Made by a program: the position numbers and the translations under genes. A DNA stretch of 64,000 bases from Mesorhizobium loti (GTDB lineage Bacteria > Pseudomonadota > Alphaproteobacteria > Rhizobiales > Rhizobiaceae), in contig NZ_CP033334.1 of assembly GCF_013170705.1 (NCBI RefSeq), positions 1,240,001-1,304,000 of the forward strand, given 5' to 3'. The notes beneath the pieces were generated by a model that was not told the DNA's origin, did no database searches, and was given only the letters and a program-made list of their open reading frames with translations. Below, piece by piece: positions 51,818-61,996 of the stretch. How positions within the stretch are numbered: the stretch's first letter is position 1; each line of letters begins with the position of its first letter.

Positions 51818-51971
51818 ATCTCCCCACTCGAGGGGAGATGTCGCCGAAGGCGACAGAGGGGTGCTGGCGCGTGAAGCGCTGACGTCCCGCGCCTGCGAAA
51901 ATGAGTTGAGCCCGGTCGAACCGACCCCCCCCTCTGGTCTGCCGGCCATCTCCCCCTCAAGGAGGGGAGAC
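51818..51971. repeat. Intergenic inverted-repeat element (GATGTCGCCGAAGGCGAC type), copy 2
   Basis: Same order of motifs as 38946-39097: ATCTCCCC start, GATGTCGCCGAAGGCGACA, GCGTGAAGCGC, GAGCCCGGTCGAACCGACCC and CGGCCATCTCCCCCTC at the far end, closing with GGGGAGA. It lies between the convergent MFS gene and a small secreted-protein gene. No coding capacity. Confidence 0.7.
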
Positions 51972-52008
51972 TGGCAGCTTAGACCCCGCCAGTTCCGCGA
52001 TGAGGATT

Positions 52009-52287
52009 CTAATCCGGGTAGCAGACCATTGGAATGTTCGGCCAGACGGCGGTGTCGCAGTTGGCGGCGTCCTGGCGCTGCTTGAAGGCGGCGGTGACCG
52101 GGCCGGTCACCACCGGATCGACGCCGTCGGGCGCATCGGCGAAGACCTGTTCGGCCGGCGCATTGGACGGCAAGGCCGGCCGTGCCTCCTTAAGCGTCGC
52201 GGCCGACTGTGCGGCATTGGCCGCCAGCAGCATGGCAAAGGCCGCGGATGCGATGAGCGGCCAAAAACGATTGAGTTTATCGGTCAT
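52009..52287 (-). CDS. Small secreted protein of unknown function (92 residues)
   Basis: Signal peptide with a clear hydrophobic core (FWPLIASAAFAMLLAANAAQSAA), then about 65 residues ending in a conserved-looking FKQRQDAANCDTAVWPNIPM then VCYPD, two cysteines that could pair. From ATG at 52287; the ribosome site is weak and a longer reading to 52341 is less likely. Divergent from typA. Similar short Cys-containing exported proteins are common in rhizobia; function unknown. Confidence 0.65.
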   Translation of the reverse strand: MTDKLNRFWPLIASAAFAMLLAANAAQSAATLKEARPALPSNAPAEQVFADAPDGVDPVVTGPVTAAFKQRQDAANCDTAVWPNIPMVCYPD

Positions 52288-52483
52288 GATGTTCGAACTG
52301 TCCGGGTCCTGAAAGGTTCCCGCCTTGGTTAACAAAATCATCTCACACGCAGATGCTTAAGATTTGATGAGTATTTGGTGTCGCGCGTCCTCTTTCGCAA
52401 ATGCGAAAAACCCTGTATGAGCCGCGCAACCGAAAGAGGCGGCGCCTTTGGCCTGCTGCCTGCAACGCTCCCGAGACCAGAAC

Positions 52484-54313
52484 ATGAAACTCCGTAATAT
52501 CGCGATTATCGCGCACGTCGACCATGGAAAGACAACCCTTGTCGACCAGCTTTTGAAGCAGTCCGGCTCCTTCCGCGACAATCAGCGCGTCGCCGAGCGC
52601 GCCATGGATTCCAACGACCTCGAAAAGGAACGCGGCATCACCATCCTGGCCAAGGCGACCTCGGTCGACTGGAAGGATACCCGCATCAACATCGTCGACA
52701 CCCCCGGCCACGCCGATTTCGGCGGCGAGGTCGAGCGCATCCTGTCGATGGTGGATTCGGCCATCGTGCTGGTCGATGCCGCCGAGGGTCCGATGCCGCA
52801 GACCAAGTTCGTCGTCGGCAAGGCGCTGAAGGTCGGGCTGAAGCCGATCGTCGTCATCAACAAGATCGACCGCCCGGACGCTCGTCATGTCGAGGTGGTC
52901 AACGAGGTGTTCGACCTGTTCGCCGCGCTCGACGCCACCGACGAGCAACTCGACTTCCCGATCCTCTATGGTTCGGGCCGTGATGGCTGGGTTTCGGAAA
53001 ATCCGGAAGGCCCGAAGGACCAGCAGCTGGCGCCGCTGTTCGACCTCATCGTCAAGCATGTGCCGGCGCCGACCGTTCATCCCGGCCCGTTCCGCATGAT
53101 CGGCACCATCCTGGAGGCCAACCCCTTCCTCGGCCGCATCATCACCGGCCGCATCGAATCCGGCACGCTGAAGGCCAACCAGGCGGTCAAGGTGCTGCAC
53201 CATGACGGCACCCAGATCGAAACCGGCCGCATCTCGAAGATCCTGGCTTTCCGCGGCCTCGAGCGCCAGCCGATCGAGGAAGCCCAGGCGGGCGACATCG
53301 TCGCCATCGCGGGCCTGTCGAAGGGCACCGTCGCCGACACGTTCTGCGACCTGGCGGTTACCGAGGCGCTGCATGCGCAGCCGATCGATCCGCCGACCGT
53401 GACCATGTCGTTCCTCGTCAATGACAGCCCGCTCGCCGGAACCGAAGGCGACAAGGTGACCAGCCGCGTCATCCGCGACCGCCTGCTGCGCGAGGCCGAA
53501 GGCAATGTCGCGCTCAAGATCGAGGAATCGCCCGACAAGGATTCGTTCTTCGTCTCCGGCCGTGGCGAATTGCAGCTCGCCGTGCTGATCGAGACCATGC
53601 GCCGCGAAGGCTTCGAGATCGCCGTGTCGCGTCCGCGCGTCGTCATGCAGAAGGGCGAGAACGGCGAATTGCTGGAGCCGGTCGAGGAAGTCGTCATCGA
53701 CGTCGACGAGGAGCATGCCGGCGTCGTCGTGCAGAAGATGTCGGAGCGCAAGGCCGAGATGGTCGAGTTGCGCCCGTCGGGCGGCAATCGCCAGCGCATC
53801 GTGTTCCACGCGCCGACGCGCGGCCTGATCGGCTACCAGTCGGAACTGTTGACCGATACGCGCGGCACCGCCGTGATGAACCGGCTGTTCCATGCCTACG
53901 AGCCCTACAAGGGCGAATTGCCAGGCCGCACCAACGGCGTGCTGATCTCCAACGAGCAGGGCGAATCGGTCGCCTACGCCATGTGGAACCTGGAAGACCG
54001 CGGCCCTATGGTCATCGACCCGGGCGTCAAGGTCTATCAGGGCATGATCATCGGCATCCACTCCCGCGACAACGACCTCGAAGTGAACGTTCTGAAGGGC
54101 AAGAAGCTGACCAACATCCGTGCCGCCGGCAAGGATGAGGCGGTCAAGCTCACCCCGCCGATCCGCATGACGCTCGAACGCGCGCTGGCCTGGATCCAGG
54201 ACGACGAGCTGGTCGAGGTGACGCCGAAGACCATCCGCCTGCGCAAGCTCTATCTCGATCCGAACGAGCGCAAGCGCTTCGAGAAGTCGGCCAAGGCGGT
54301 CGGCGCGGCGTAA
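52484..54313 (+). CDS. typA: Translational GTPase TypA/BipA
   Basis: Ribosome-associated GTPase of 609 residues, the standard length. G1 is AHVDHGKTT (residues ~10-18), switch I/G2 ERGITI, G3 [13 protein letters not shown]4 NKID, followed by EF-G-like domains and the TypA C-terminal region ([20 protein letters not shown]). ATG at 52484 is chosen over an in-frame ATG at 52448. Involved in ribosome assembly and stress adaptation. A strong hairpin follows the stop. Confidence 0.96.
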   Translation: MKLRNIAIIAHVDHGKTTLVDQLLKQSGSFRDNQRVAERAMDSNDLEKERGITILAKATSVDWKDTRINIVDTPGHADFGGEVERILSMVDSAIVLVDAAEGPMPQTKFVVGKALKVGLKPIVVINKIDRPDARHVEVVNEVFDLFAALDATDEQLDFPILYGSGRDGWVSENPEGPKDQQLAPLFDLIVKHVPAPTVHPGPFRMIGTILEANPFLGRIITGRIESGTLKANQAVKVLHHDGTQIETGRISKILAFRGLERQPIEEAQAGDIVAIAGLSKGTVADTFCDLAVTEALHAQPIDPPTVTMSFLVNDSPLAGTEGDKVTSRVIRDRLLREAEGNVALKIEESPDKDSFFVSGRGELQLAVLIETMRREGFEIAVSRPRVVMQKGENGELLEPVEEVVIDVDEEHAGVVVQKMSERKAEMVELRPSGGNRQRIVFHAPTRGLIGYQSELLTDTRGTAVMNRLFHAYEPYKGELPGRTNGVLISNEQGESVAYAMWNLEDRGPMVIDPGVKVYQGMIIGIHSRDNDLEVNVLKGKKLTNIRAAGKDEAVKLTPPIRMTLERALAWIQDDELVEVTPKTIRLRKLYLDPNERKRFEKSAKAVGAA

Positions 54314-54334
54314 ATTTTTCTCCAGACGATTTCT

Positions 54335-54369
54335 GAGAGGGGCGGAGCATCACATGCTCCGCCCCTCTC
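54335..54369. terminator. Strong hairpin, bidirectional terminator between typA and the DUF1062 gene
   Basis: GAGAGGGGCGGAGCA (54335-54349) pairs perfectly with TGCTCCGCCCCTCTC (54355-54369) around TCACA, a 15-bp stem in a 60-bp convergent gap. On the plus strand only short T runs follow, so it may need assistance; position and stability make a shared terminator the best reading. Confidence 0.75.
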
Positions 54370-54373
54370 TCGT

Positions 54374-55000
54374 TCATCCGCCGGCCGCGCTGATGATCGC
54401 TTCGTGGTCCGGCTCGCCGGCCAGGTCGACGCGGATCGTCATTCCCTGGCGGGCCGGCTTGCGCAAGGCCTTGGCTCCGTCCGGATCGATGACCAGCAGG
54501 CGCCGCTCCTCCAGCGCCTGAAGCCGCGAGCGCGAAATGCCGAGCTCATTGGCGAGCAGACGATCGAGCCGGAGCGATGTCGGCATTTCCAGCCCGAGCC
54601 GCAGTTCCAGGATCGCCGGGCTTTCCCTGGTATCGCCGAGCAACCGCTTGCGGACGGCGACATCGGCAAACTCCTCGACACGCCCCACCCGGTTGCGCAA
54701 GGCGACGATGTCGAAGGCATGGCGCCGCGCCAGCCCCGGGTCGTTGCTTTCGAGTGCCTGCAGCAGTGCGGGTTCGATGTCGCGGCGGTTGCAGCGTTCG
54801 AAAATGCCGAAATTCCAGGAATTGTCGCAATCGACGCAGCGGTAGATCAGCCACACGTCGATGCGCTTGCCATTGGCGTTGACGCGGAATTTGCCGCTGC
54901 AGCGATAGGCCTTCACGCCGCCGCAGCGATTGCAGTTGATGAGCGGTTGAGGTGCGATTGCGGGCGTGATCGCCCAGTGGATACGTACAGCGGAAGACAT
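54374..55000 (-). CDS. DUF1062 domain-containing protein
   Basis: Protein of 208 residues. The N-terminal zinc-ribbon-like part has two CxxC pairs (INCNRCGG and YRCVDCDNSW, residues ~23-58). The rest contains NRRDIEPALLQALESNDPGLARRHAFD and an S4-like LDRLLANELGISRSRLQALEERRLLVIDPDG, suggesting RNA binding. The architecture and length match DUF1062 (COG4332). Function unknown. Confidence 0.85.
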   Translation of the reverse strand: MSSAVRIHWAITPAIAPQPLINCNRCGGVKAYRCSGKFRVNANGKRIDVWLIYRCVDCDNSWNFGIFERCNRRDIEPALLQALESNDPGLARRHAFDIVALRNRVGRVEEFADVAVRKRLLGDTRESPAILELRLGLEMPTSLRLDRLLANELGISRSRLQALEERRLLVIDPDGAKALRKPARQGMTIRVDLAGEPDHEAIISAAGG

Positions 55001-55399
55001 GCCGATAAGCCCTTCCCGTCGGGAAGTTCATCAGGTCGGCAATGTCGAGATGCCCATGCGGGCGCGGCGTGGCGGTAGGCTGCGGAGATGGTGAAGTCAG
55101 GTGTCGCCGGCGGAAAGCGCGCGACAGCGGTTCAGCAGTGCCAAACCGGTCTCGAACCGCCGCCCAGAAGAACACATGAACATGAAACAGGCACCACGGA
55201 TGCGGTGCCATGCGAGTGTGTCGGGGGAGTTGACGAGACCGGCGGTTACTGAGGCAAAGTGAAGCTCGAAATTGTTTCGCGGCGGCTCTTCTAGCGGCGT
55301 GACGCCGCGCCGACAAGCGTCTTTTTCGTCGGTGCTACCGCAGGTCGACCGCATGCGCTAGTGTCAGGCTTAAGAGCTTGTCAGACAGAGATATTGGCC
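55001..55399. other. Gene-free stretch between divergent DUF1062 and LysE-type genes
   Basis: About 400 bp without a credible gene. An open frame on the minus strand at 55097-55354 lacks a ribosome site and its predicted product shows no domain or export signal, so it is not called. A promoter for the LysE-type gene probably lies near 55340-55395; nothing palindromic stood out. Confidence 0.5.
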
Positions 55400-56014
55400 A
55401 TGCATCTTACCTCGTTGCTGATTTTCGCCGCCGCCTTGTTCGTCGCCGCCGGTTCGCCCGGTCCGTCGATCGCCGCACTCGTGGCGCGTGTCATCGCGAA
55501 GGGCTTTCGCGACGTGTTTCCGTTCCTGCTCGCCATGTGGATCGGCGAGGGCATCTGGCTGTCGCTGGCGGTGTTCGGGCTGGCCGTGGTGGCACAGACC
55601 TTTCACTTCGCCTTTGTCGTGGTGAAATGGGCCGGTGTCGCCTATCTCGCTTACCTAGCCTGGAAGATGTGGACGGCGCCCGTCGACGCGAAAGAGGGCG
55701 AGATGCCGCGCGAGGATTCGCCGGCGAAGCTGTTTTTCGCGGGCATGGCGGTGACGCTCGGCAACCCCAAGATCATGATGTTCTACCTGGCGCTGCTGCC
55801 GACCATCATCGACCTGGCATCGGTCAGCATTGTCGGCTGGGTTGAGTTGACGGCGACCATGGCGGTGGTCCTGATCGCCATCGACCTTGCCTGGGTGCTT
55901 GCCGCATCGCAGGCGCGCAAGCTCCTGAAGAGCAAGCGCGCCATGAAGATCGCCAACCGCGTCAGCGCCACCACGATGGCCGGTGCCGCCGCGGCGATCG
56001 CGGCACGATCCTGA
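55400..56014 (+). CDS. LysE/RhtB-family amino acid exporter
   Basis: Inner-membrane exporter of 204 residues with six hydrophobic segments. The family signature is at the N terminus (LFVAAGSPGPSIAALVARVIAKGFRDVFPF; usual form PGPxxxxVxxxxxxxGxrxG), and GMAVTLGNPKIMMFYLALLPTIID is the second hallmark. ATG at 55400 is used, with an upstream in-frame alternative at 55361 rejected because it adds a polar tail before the first helix. Substrate unknown (amino acids or homoserine lactones in relatives). Confidence 0.88.
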   Translation: MHLTSLLIFAAALFVAAGSPGPSIAALVARVIAKGFRDVFPFLLAMWIGEGIWLSLAVFGLAVVAQTFHFAFVVVKWAGVAYLAYLAWKMWTAPVDAKEGEMPREDSPAKLFFAGMAVTLGNPKIMMFYLALLPTIIDLASVSIVGWVELTATMAVVLIAIDLAWVLAASQARKLLKSKRAMKIANRVSATTMAGAAAAIAARS

Positions 56015-56023
56015 GGCGAGGCG

Positions 56024-56350
56024 TCAGCCCATCATATTGATGATGGGGGCGATCTCGACATTGCAGTTCGGCATGGCCAGCATCGGGCAGCCCTTGGCCT
56101 TCTCGGCGGCATCGTCGATATCCCTGGCCTCGATGATCGAGTAGCCGCCGGTCGGGTTGCTGCCGCCATTGTTTTCTATCTTGCCACCCGGCATGACGGT
56201 CTTCGACATGCCGACCGGATTGCCAGGGTCGACAACAGCCGAACCAAGCTTTCCAAACCAGCCTGTCCAGGCGTCGGTCATCGCCTTTCGCTCGGCTTCA
56301 CTCGTCGGCATCTTGCCGGAGCCGTGATAGACATAGAGAAACTTCGCCAT
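56024..56350 (-). CDS. YCII-related domain protein
   Basis: Small soluble protein of 108 residues with the pattern FLYVYHGSG, ERKAMTDAWTGWFGKLG and YSIIEARDIDDAAEKAKGCPML, typical of YCII/DGPF-like proteins (ferredoxin-like fold). GGGAGGAG precedes ATG at 56350. Function is uncertain; relatives include putative hydrolases and PhnB-like or sigma-factor-associated proteins. The gene converges on the LysE-type gene with 9 bp between stops. Confidence 0.82.
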   Translation of the reverse strand: MAKFLYVYHGSGKMPTSEAERKAMTDAWTGWFGKLGSAVVDPGNPVGMSKTVMPGGKIENNGGSNPTGGYSIIEARDIDDAAEKAKGCPMLAMPNCNVEIAPIINMMG

Positions 56351-56484
56351 GTTCTCCTCCCTTGATGAGCGGCATCGAACCGGCACGCGGTCATGCCGCC
56401 TGCCGATCATCGGACCAAACCGGCAAACAAGCAACGAGAATGAGGGATGCCTAATGTAAGGCGTTGTTGGGCTGCTGCCGAGCC

Positions 56485-57054
56485 TCACCGTGCCATGGCG
56501 TGGTATTCGTCGTTCGGGCGCATGTCGATCGCCGCTGCCACGCGGTTCGACATGTTGAAGAAGGCCGAAGTCGAGGCGATGTCCCAGATGTCGCGGTCGC
56601 TGAAGCCGGCCTGACGCAAAGCCGCCCGATCGGCCTCGACGATTTTTGCCGGCTCCTCGGTCAGCTTGACCGCGAATTCGAGCATGGCGGTCTGCCTCGA
56701 CGAAAGAGCGGCGGCGCGGAAATTCATCACCATCATCTCGCCGAGCGCCGGGTCGCCGGACAGCTGGCGCACCGCCGCGCCATGCGCGGTCAGGCAGTAA
56801 TAGCAATGGTTGATCGAGGAGACCGCGACCGCGATCATCTCGCGCTCCAGCTTCGACAGGCCCGAATCACCCAGCATCAGATCGTTGTACATGTCGGTGA
56901 AGGCGCGCAGCTTCTTGTCGTCGAAGGCGTAGGCCTTGAGCACGTTCGGAACCAGGCCGAGCTTCTCCTCGCATTTGGCGAAATAGGCCTTTGTCGGTTC
57001 GCTCAGTTCCCTTGAATCGAGATCAAGCGCGGTGATCTTGCCGGTCATGGTCAT
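56485..57054 (-). CDS. AhpD/carboxymuconolactone-decarboxylase-family peroxidase-like protein
   Basis: Protein of 189 residues with the redox CxxC motif in INHCYYCLTAHG (~85-96), the mark of AhpD-like peroxidases, followed by ALSSRQTAMLEFAVKLTEEP. This matches the uncharacterised peroxidase-related group. ATG at 57054 with GAGGAG four nt upstream is chosen; in-frame ATG at 57114 is less likely. It probably reduces peroxides or acts as a disulfide reductase; partner unknown. Divergent from the glutamate dehydrogenase gene. Confidence 0.86.
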   Translation of the reverse strand: MTMTGKITALDLDSRELSEPTKAYFAKCEEKLGLVPNVLKAYAFDDKKLRAFTDMYNDLMLGDSGLSKLEREMIAVAVSSINHCYYCLTAHGAAVRQLSGDPALGEMMVMNFRAAALSSRQTAMLEFAVKLTEEPAKIVEADRAALRQAGFSDRDIWDIASTSAFFNMSNRVAAAIDMRPNDEYHAMAR

Positions 57055-57184
57055 TTTCTCCTCTTCGGGCGCGGCCTTGCCGCGGAATTCGGATAATTCT
57101 CGGCAAGCCGTCAAACCTTTGTCGCCAAACAGCGGTCATCTGCTACGATAGTCGTAAAAGCATTCGACGGGAGGCAATAGCGTC

Positions 57185-60100
57185 ATGGCCAGCGTGAAAT
57201 CCGCAGCGAAGCCGAAGAAAAAAACCACATCAGCGACAAAAACCGAGGAAAGGCCTGCCCGGCTCGCCGATTACCTGCTCGCGCGCGCGCCCGCCGAAGA
57301 CATCGCCGCCTATGACGTGGCCGACCTCGAACGCGCCGCCGACCTCGCCGGCCAGGCGGTCGCCAGGCACAAGAAGGGCGCGTGCGTTGTTGCCGTCGAG
57401 GCCGATTCGGGCGTCGTTCGCGAAGGCCGGCCGGTGACGGTCATTACCGTCGTCAACGACAACATGCCGTTCCTGTTCGATTCCATCCTCGGCGAGGTTA
57501 CCGAGACGTCGGGTGAGCCGACATTGGTCACCCACCCGGTCATCACCGTGCGTCACGGCAAGCGCGGTGTCGAGGAAATTCTGGGAGACGGCAATTTCGC
57601 CAAGGACGACGGCAATCACGACCGGCTGAGCGTCATCCACGTCCATATCCCGCGGCTGACGGCGGACGCGGCAAACGCCTTGACCGAGCGGTTGCGCAAG
57701 ATGCTTGGCCAGGTCCACGCCGCCGTCAACGACTGGAAGCCGATGCTGGCCCGGCTCGACCAGGCGATCTCCGAGTTTCGCTATTCGCCGGTGCCGCTCG
57801 ACAAGAAGAGCGTGGCCGAGGCGATCGCCTTCCTGGAATGGCTGCGCGACGACAATTTTACTTTCCTCGGCATGCGCGAGTTCAAATACACCGGCGGCGA
57901 GGAAAGCGGCAATCTGGAGCGCGCCGACAAGCCCGGCCTCGGCATCCTCAGCGATCCCGACGTGCTGGTGCTGAGGCGCGGCACCGAAGCGGTGACGACA
58001 ACGCCCGAGATTCGCGCCTTCCTGCATGGGCCGGAGCCGCTGATCGTCACCAAGGCCAATGCCAAGTCTTCCGTGCACCGGCGCATCTATCTCGATTACA
58101 TCGGCGTCAAGACCTACACGGCCAAGGGCGTGTTGTCGGGTGAACTGCGCATCGTCGGCCTGTTCACCTCGACCGCCTACACGCGGTCGGTGATGAAGAT
58201 CCCGTATCTCCGGTCAAAGGCCGAGACCATCATCGCCAAGTCCGGCTTCGACCGGCATGACCACTCCGGCAAGGCGCTGATCAACGTGCTGGAAAGCTAT
58301 CCGCGCGACGAACTGTTCCAGGTGCCGGTGCCGATCCTGCGCAAGCACGCCGCGGCCATTCTGGGGCTGATCGAGCGGCCGCGCGTTCGGGCGCTGGTGC
58401 GCGCCGACCAGTTCGACCGCTTCGTCTCGATTCTCGTCTTCGTGCCGCGCGACCGCTACGACAGCGTCGTGCGCGAGAAGATCGGCGCCTATCTCAAGAC
58501 CGTGTTCGAGGGCCGGCTGTCGGCCTATTACCCGGCCTTCCCCGAAGGCGGGCTGGCGCGCGTGCACTTCATCATCGGCCGCTCAGGCGGCAAGACGCCG
58601 AAAGTCGAGCAGGCGACGATCGAGGCGGCGATCCGCGACATCGTGCGCACCTGGGAGGATGCCCTTTCCGACGCGGCGGACGCCGATGGCGGCGACCAGG
58701 CGTTGAAGGCCATCGCCGCAAGGCTGCCGGAAAGTTATCGCGACTCCTTCAGCGCGGCGGTGGCGCTGGTCGATGCCGGGCGCATCGCCAGGATCAGCGC
58801 CGACAATCCGATCGCCATCGACTACTACCGCCATGCCGAGCAGAAGCCGCATCAGGCGGCGCTGAAGATCTATCACCATGGCAGCCCGGTGGCGCTGTCG
58901 CGGCGGGTGCCGGTGCTGGAAAACATCGGCTTCCGCGTCATCAGCGAGCGCACCTTCGAGGTCGGCGACGACCAGTCCGGCTTGGTCTTCATCCACGACA
59001 TGGAGCTGGAGAACAGCTACGGCAAGCCGATCGACCTTACCGATGGCGGCGCGCTGTTCGAGGATGCGTTCCTGTCGGTGTGGCGCGGCGATGTCGACAA
59101 TGACGGTTATAACGGCCTCGCCCAGACAGCCGGCCTGTGGTCCGGTGAAATCACCATCCTGCGCGCCTATGGCCGCTATCTGCAGCAGGTCGGCATTCCG
59201 CAAAGCCAGGATTTCATCGCTGCCGCCCTCAATCGGTATCCCGAGATCGCGCGCGGCCTGCATGCGCTGTTCATTGCCCGGCTTGGCCCCACGGCCGAGG
59301 GCGAAGGGGTGGTGGCGGCAAAGCATCTCAAGGCCAAGATCAAGGATGCGCTGGAGGATGTGCCCAACATCGATGACGACACCATCATCCGCCGCTATCT
59401 CAACCTGATCGAAGCCTCGCTGCGCACCAATCATTTCGTTGCCGATACGAAGCAGAAAGGCCAGTCCCTGGCGATCAAGCTCGAGTCGCAGGCGGTCGAA
59501 GGGCTACCGGCGCCACGGCCGTGGCGCGAGATCTTCGTCTACGGGTCGGAGGTCGAGGGCCTGCACCTGCGCTTTGGCCCGGTGGCGCGTGGCGGCCTGC
59601 GCTGGTCGGACCGTGCCCAGGACTATCGCACCGAGGTGCTCGGCCTGGTCAAGGCGCAACAGGTCAAGAATGCCGTCATCGTGCCGGTGGGCGCCAAGGG
59701 CGGTTTCTTCCCCAAGCGCCTGCCGGCGGGCGGCAGCCGCGACGCGATCTTCGAGGCGGGCACCTCCGCCTACAAGAATTTCGTCTCCAGCCTGCTGTCG
59801 ATCACCGACAATATCGGGCTGGACGGTGTCATTCCGCCAGCGGGTGTCGTGCGCCGCGACCAGGACGACCCCTATTTCGTCGTCGCCGCCGACAAGGGCA
59901 CGGCGACCTTCTCCGACACCGCCAACGCCATCTCCGAGAAGCACGGCTTCTGGCTCGACGATGCCTTCGCCAGCGGCGGCTCGGCGGGCTATGACCACAA
60001 GAAGATGGGCATCACCGCCAAGGGTGCCTGGGAAGCGGTCAAGCGGCATTTCCGCGAGATGAACCGCGACATCCAGACATCGCCTTTCACCGCCGTCGGT

Positions 60101-61975
60101 GTCGGCGACATGTCGGGCGACGTGTTCGGCAACGGCATGCTTCTGTCCCCGAAAACCAGGCTGATCGCCGCCTTCGATCACCGCGATATCTTCATCGACC
60201 CCGATCCGGACATGGCGGCCTCGATGGCCGAGCGCGAGCGCATGTTCGCGCTGCCGCGCTCGAGCTGGCAGGACTATGACAAGAGCAAGCTGTCGGAAGG
60301 CGGTATCATCGTCTCGCGCAATCAGAAGTCGATCACCTTGCCGGCCGCGGCGGCGGCGGCAATCGGCCTCGGCAAGACGACCGCCACGCCGGTCGAGATC
60401 ATGACCGCCATCCTGAAGGCGCCGGTCGATCTCCTGTGGTTCGGCGGCATCGGCACTTACTTGAGGGCATCCACCGAAACCAACGCCGAGGTCGGCGACC
60501 GCGCCAACGATGCCATCCGCATCACAGCGCTTGACGTGCGTGCCAAGGTGATCGGGGAGGGCGCCAATCTTGGCGTCACGCAGCGGGCGCGCATCGAGTT
60601 CGGCATGAATGGCGGCCGCTGCAATTCCGACGCCATCGACAATTCGGGCGGCGTCAACTGCTCCGACGTCGAGGTCAACATCAAGATCGCGCTGGCGTCG
60701 GCCATGCGCAAGGGATCGCTGACGCGCCCTGCACGCAACAAGCTGCTGGCCGAGATGACCGAAGAGGTCGGCGGGCTGGTGCTGTCCAACAACTATCAGC
60801 AGACGCTGGCGCTTTCGATCGCCCGCAAGCGCGGCCTCGCCGACATCGCGCACCAGGCCCGGTTCATGTCGGCGCTCGAAGCGCGCGGCCTGCTCGACCG
60901 TGCCGTGGAAACACTGCCGTCACCGGCGGCCCTTGCCGAGCGCGAAGCACGTGGCGAGCCGCTGACCAGGGCCGAGCTCGGCGTGCTGCTCGCCTATGCC
61001 AAGATCGTGCTGTTCTCCGACATCGTCGCTAGCGACGTGCCCGACGACGCGCATTTCGACCGCGATCTGATGGGCTATTTCCCGGACCGGATGGCGAAGA
61101 AATACGCGGCCGAGATACATGGCCACCGACTGCGCCGCGAAATCATCGCCCGCGTCGTCGCCAACGACCTCGTCAATCGCGGCGGCCCTTCCTTCGTCAA
61201 CCGGCTGCAGGAGGCCACGGGGCGCACCGCCGCCGACGTGGTGCGCACTTTCGCCGTGGTGCGTGACGGCTTTGCGCTGCCGGTGCTCTATCGCGAGATC
61301 GACGCGCTCGACAACCAGATCGACGGCCAGGTGCAGCTCGATCTCTACCAGATGGTCAGCCGGCTGATCTACGTGACCAGCGGCTGGTATCTCAAGAACG
61401 ATACCGGCATGGCACCCCTTGGCCAGCGCATCGCGGAACTGCAGGAGGCGCGCAGGGCGCTGGAGCCGAAGCTCGTTTCGCTGCTGCCGGCGTTTTCGCG
61501 CGAACGCATCGAGGAGAAACGGCACGGGCTGTTCAAGGCCGGCACGCCTGAGCGGCTGGCCGAACAGCTGGCGCTGAGCGAGGTGGCGGAACTCGTCCCC
61601 GACATCGCGCTGACCGCGCGGATGGCAAATGCCGACATCGTCGCCGCGGCAAGGGCGTTCTTTGCCGTCAGCGATGCCTTCCGGATTCCCCGCGTCGAGG
61701 ATGCCGCGCGCTCGATCACGCCTTCGGACTACTATGATCAGCTTGCGCTTTCGCGCGCTACCGACACGATTGGTGCGGCGCGTCGCGGCATTGCGGTCGC
61801 GGCACTCACCGGTCATGCCAAGGCGGGGGATCCGGTCGCTGCATGGCTGGAAGCCGGCGGCGAACGCGTGGCGCGCATACGCGAGCGGCTGCAGGCGCTG
61901 ACCGAGGGCGGCGACATCACCGTGTCGCGGCTGTCGGTCGCGTCAGGGCTGATGAGCGACCTGACGGGGATGTGA
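57185..61975 (+). CDS. NAD-dependent glutamate dehydrogenase, large (~180 kDa) type
   Basis: Giant cytoplasmic enzyme of 1596 residues (GdhB/GDH180 class) that oxidises glutamate to 2-oxoglutarate and ammonium with NAD. The N-terminal ~700 residues are regulatory (ACT-like segments). The catalytic region has RFGPVARGGLRWSDR followed by DYRTEVLGLVKAQ, catalytic Lys near residue 837 in VPVGAKGGFFPKR, FWLDDAFASGGSAGYDHKK and GVGDMSGDVFGNGML. The C-terminal ~350 residues are helical. ATG at 57185 with GGGAGGC upstream. Size and motif order match the family; widespread in alphaproteobacteria for amino-acid catabolism. Confidence 0.95.
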   Translation: MASVKSAAKPKKKTTSATKTEERPARLADYLLARAPAEDIAAYDVADLERAADLAGQAVARHKKGACVVAVEADSGVVREGRPVTVITVVNDNMPFLFDSILGEVTETSGEPTLVTHPVITVRHGKRGVEEILGDGNFAKDDGNHDRLSVIHVHIPRLTADAANALTERLRKMLGQVHAAVNDWKPMLARLDQAISEFRYSPVPLDKKSVAEAIAFLEWLRDDNFTFLGMREFKYTGGEESGNLERADKPGLGILSDPDVLVLRRGTEAVTTTPEIRAFLHGPEPLIVTKANAKSSVHRRIYLDYIGVKTYTAKGVLSGELRIVGLFTSTAYTRSVMKIPYLRSKAETIIAKSGFDRHDHSGKALINVLESYPRDELFQVPVPILRKHAAAILGLIERPRVRALVRADQFDRFVSILVFVPRDRYDSVVREKIGAYLKTVFEGRLSAYYPAFPEGGLARVHFIIGRSGGKTPKVEQATIEAAIRDIVRTWEDALSDAADADGGDQALKAIAARLPESYRDSFSAAVALVDAGRIARISADNPIAIDYYRHAEQKPHQAALKIYHHGSPVALSRRVPVLENIGFRVISERTFEVGDDQSGLVFIHDMELENSYGKPIDLTDGGALFEDAFLSVWRGDVDNDGYNGLAQTAGLWSGEITILRAYGRYLQQVGIPQSQDFIAAALNRYPEIARGLHALFIARLGPTAEGEGVVAAKHLKAKIKDALEDVPNIDDDTIIRRYLNLIEASLRTNHFVADTKQKGQSLAIKLESQAVEGLPAPRPWREIFVYGSEVEGLHLRFGPVARGGLRWSDRAQDYRTEVLGLVKAQQVKNAVIVPVGAKGGFFPKRLPAGGSRDAIFEAGTSAYKNFVSSLLSITDNIGLDGVIPPAGVVRRDQDDPYFVVAADKGTATFSDTANAISEKHGFWLDDAFASGGSAGYDHKKMGITAKGAWEAVKRHFREMNRDIQTSPFTAVGVGDMSGDVFGNGMLLSPKTRLIAAFDHRDIFIDPDPDMAASMAERERMFALPRSSWQDYDKSKLSEGGIIVSRNQKSITLPAAAAAAIGLGKTTATPVEIMTAILKAPVDLLWFGGIGTYLRASTETNAEVGDRANDAIRITALDVRAKVIGEGANLGVTQRARIEFGMNGGRCNSDAIDNSGGVNCSDVEVNIKIALASAMRKGSLTRPARNKLLAEMTEEVGGLVLSNNYQQTLALSIARKRGLADIAHQARFMSALEARGLLDRAVETLPSPAALAEREARGEPLTRAELGVLLAYAKIVLFSDIVASDVPDDAHFDRDLMGYFPDRMAKKYAAEIHGHRLRREIIARVVANDLVNRGGPSFVNRLQEATGRTAADVVRTFAVVRDGFALPVLYREIDALDNQIDGQVQLDLYQMVSRLIYVTSGWYLKNDTGMAPLGQRIAELQEARRALEPKLVSLLPAFSRERIEEKRHGLFKAGTPERLAEQLALSEVAELVPDIALTARMANADIVAAARAFFAVSDAFRIPRVEDAARSITPSDYYDQLALSRATDTIGAARRGIAVAALTGHAKAGDPVAAWLEAGGERVARIRERLQALTEGGDITVSRLSVASGLMSDLTGM

Positions 61976-61996
61976 GCAGGTTCGTTTCGCAAGCTG

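Noticed and set aside
52343..54061. A 572-codon minus-strand open frame
   Set aside because: Antisense to typA, a universally conserved gene; the translation is low-complexity.
55097..55354. An 85-codon minus-strand frame in the gap upstream of the LysE-type gene
   Set aside because: No ribosome site, no domain or signal, and mixed composition; kept as non-coding.
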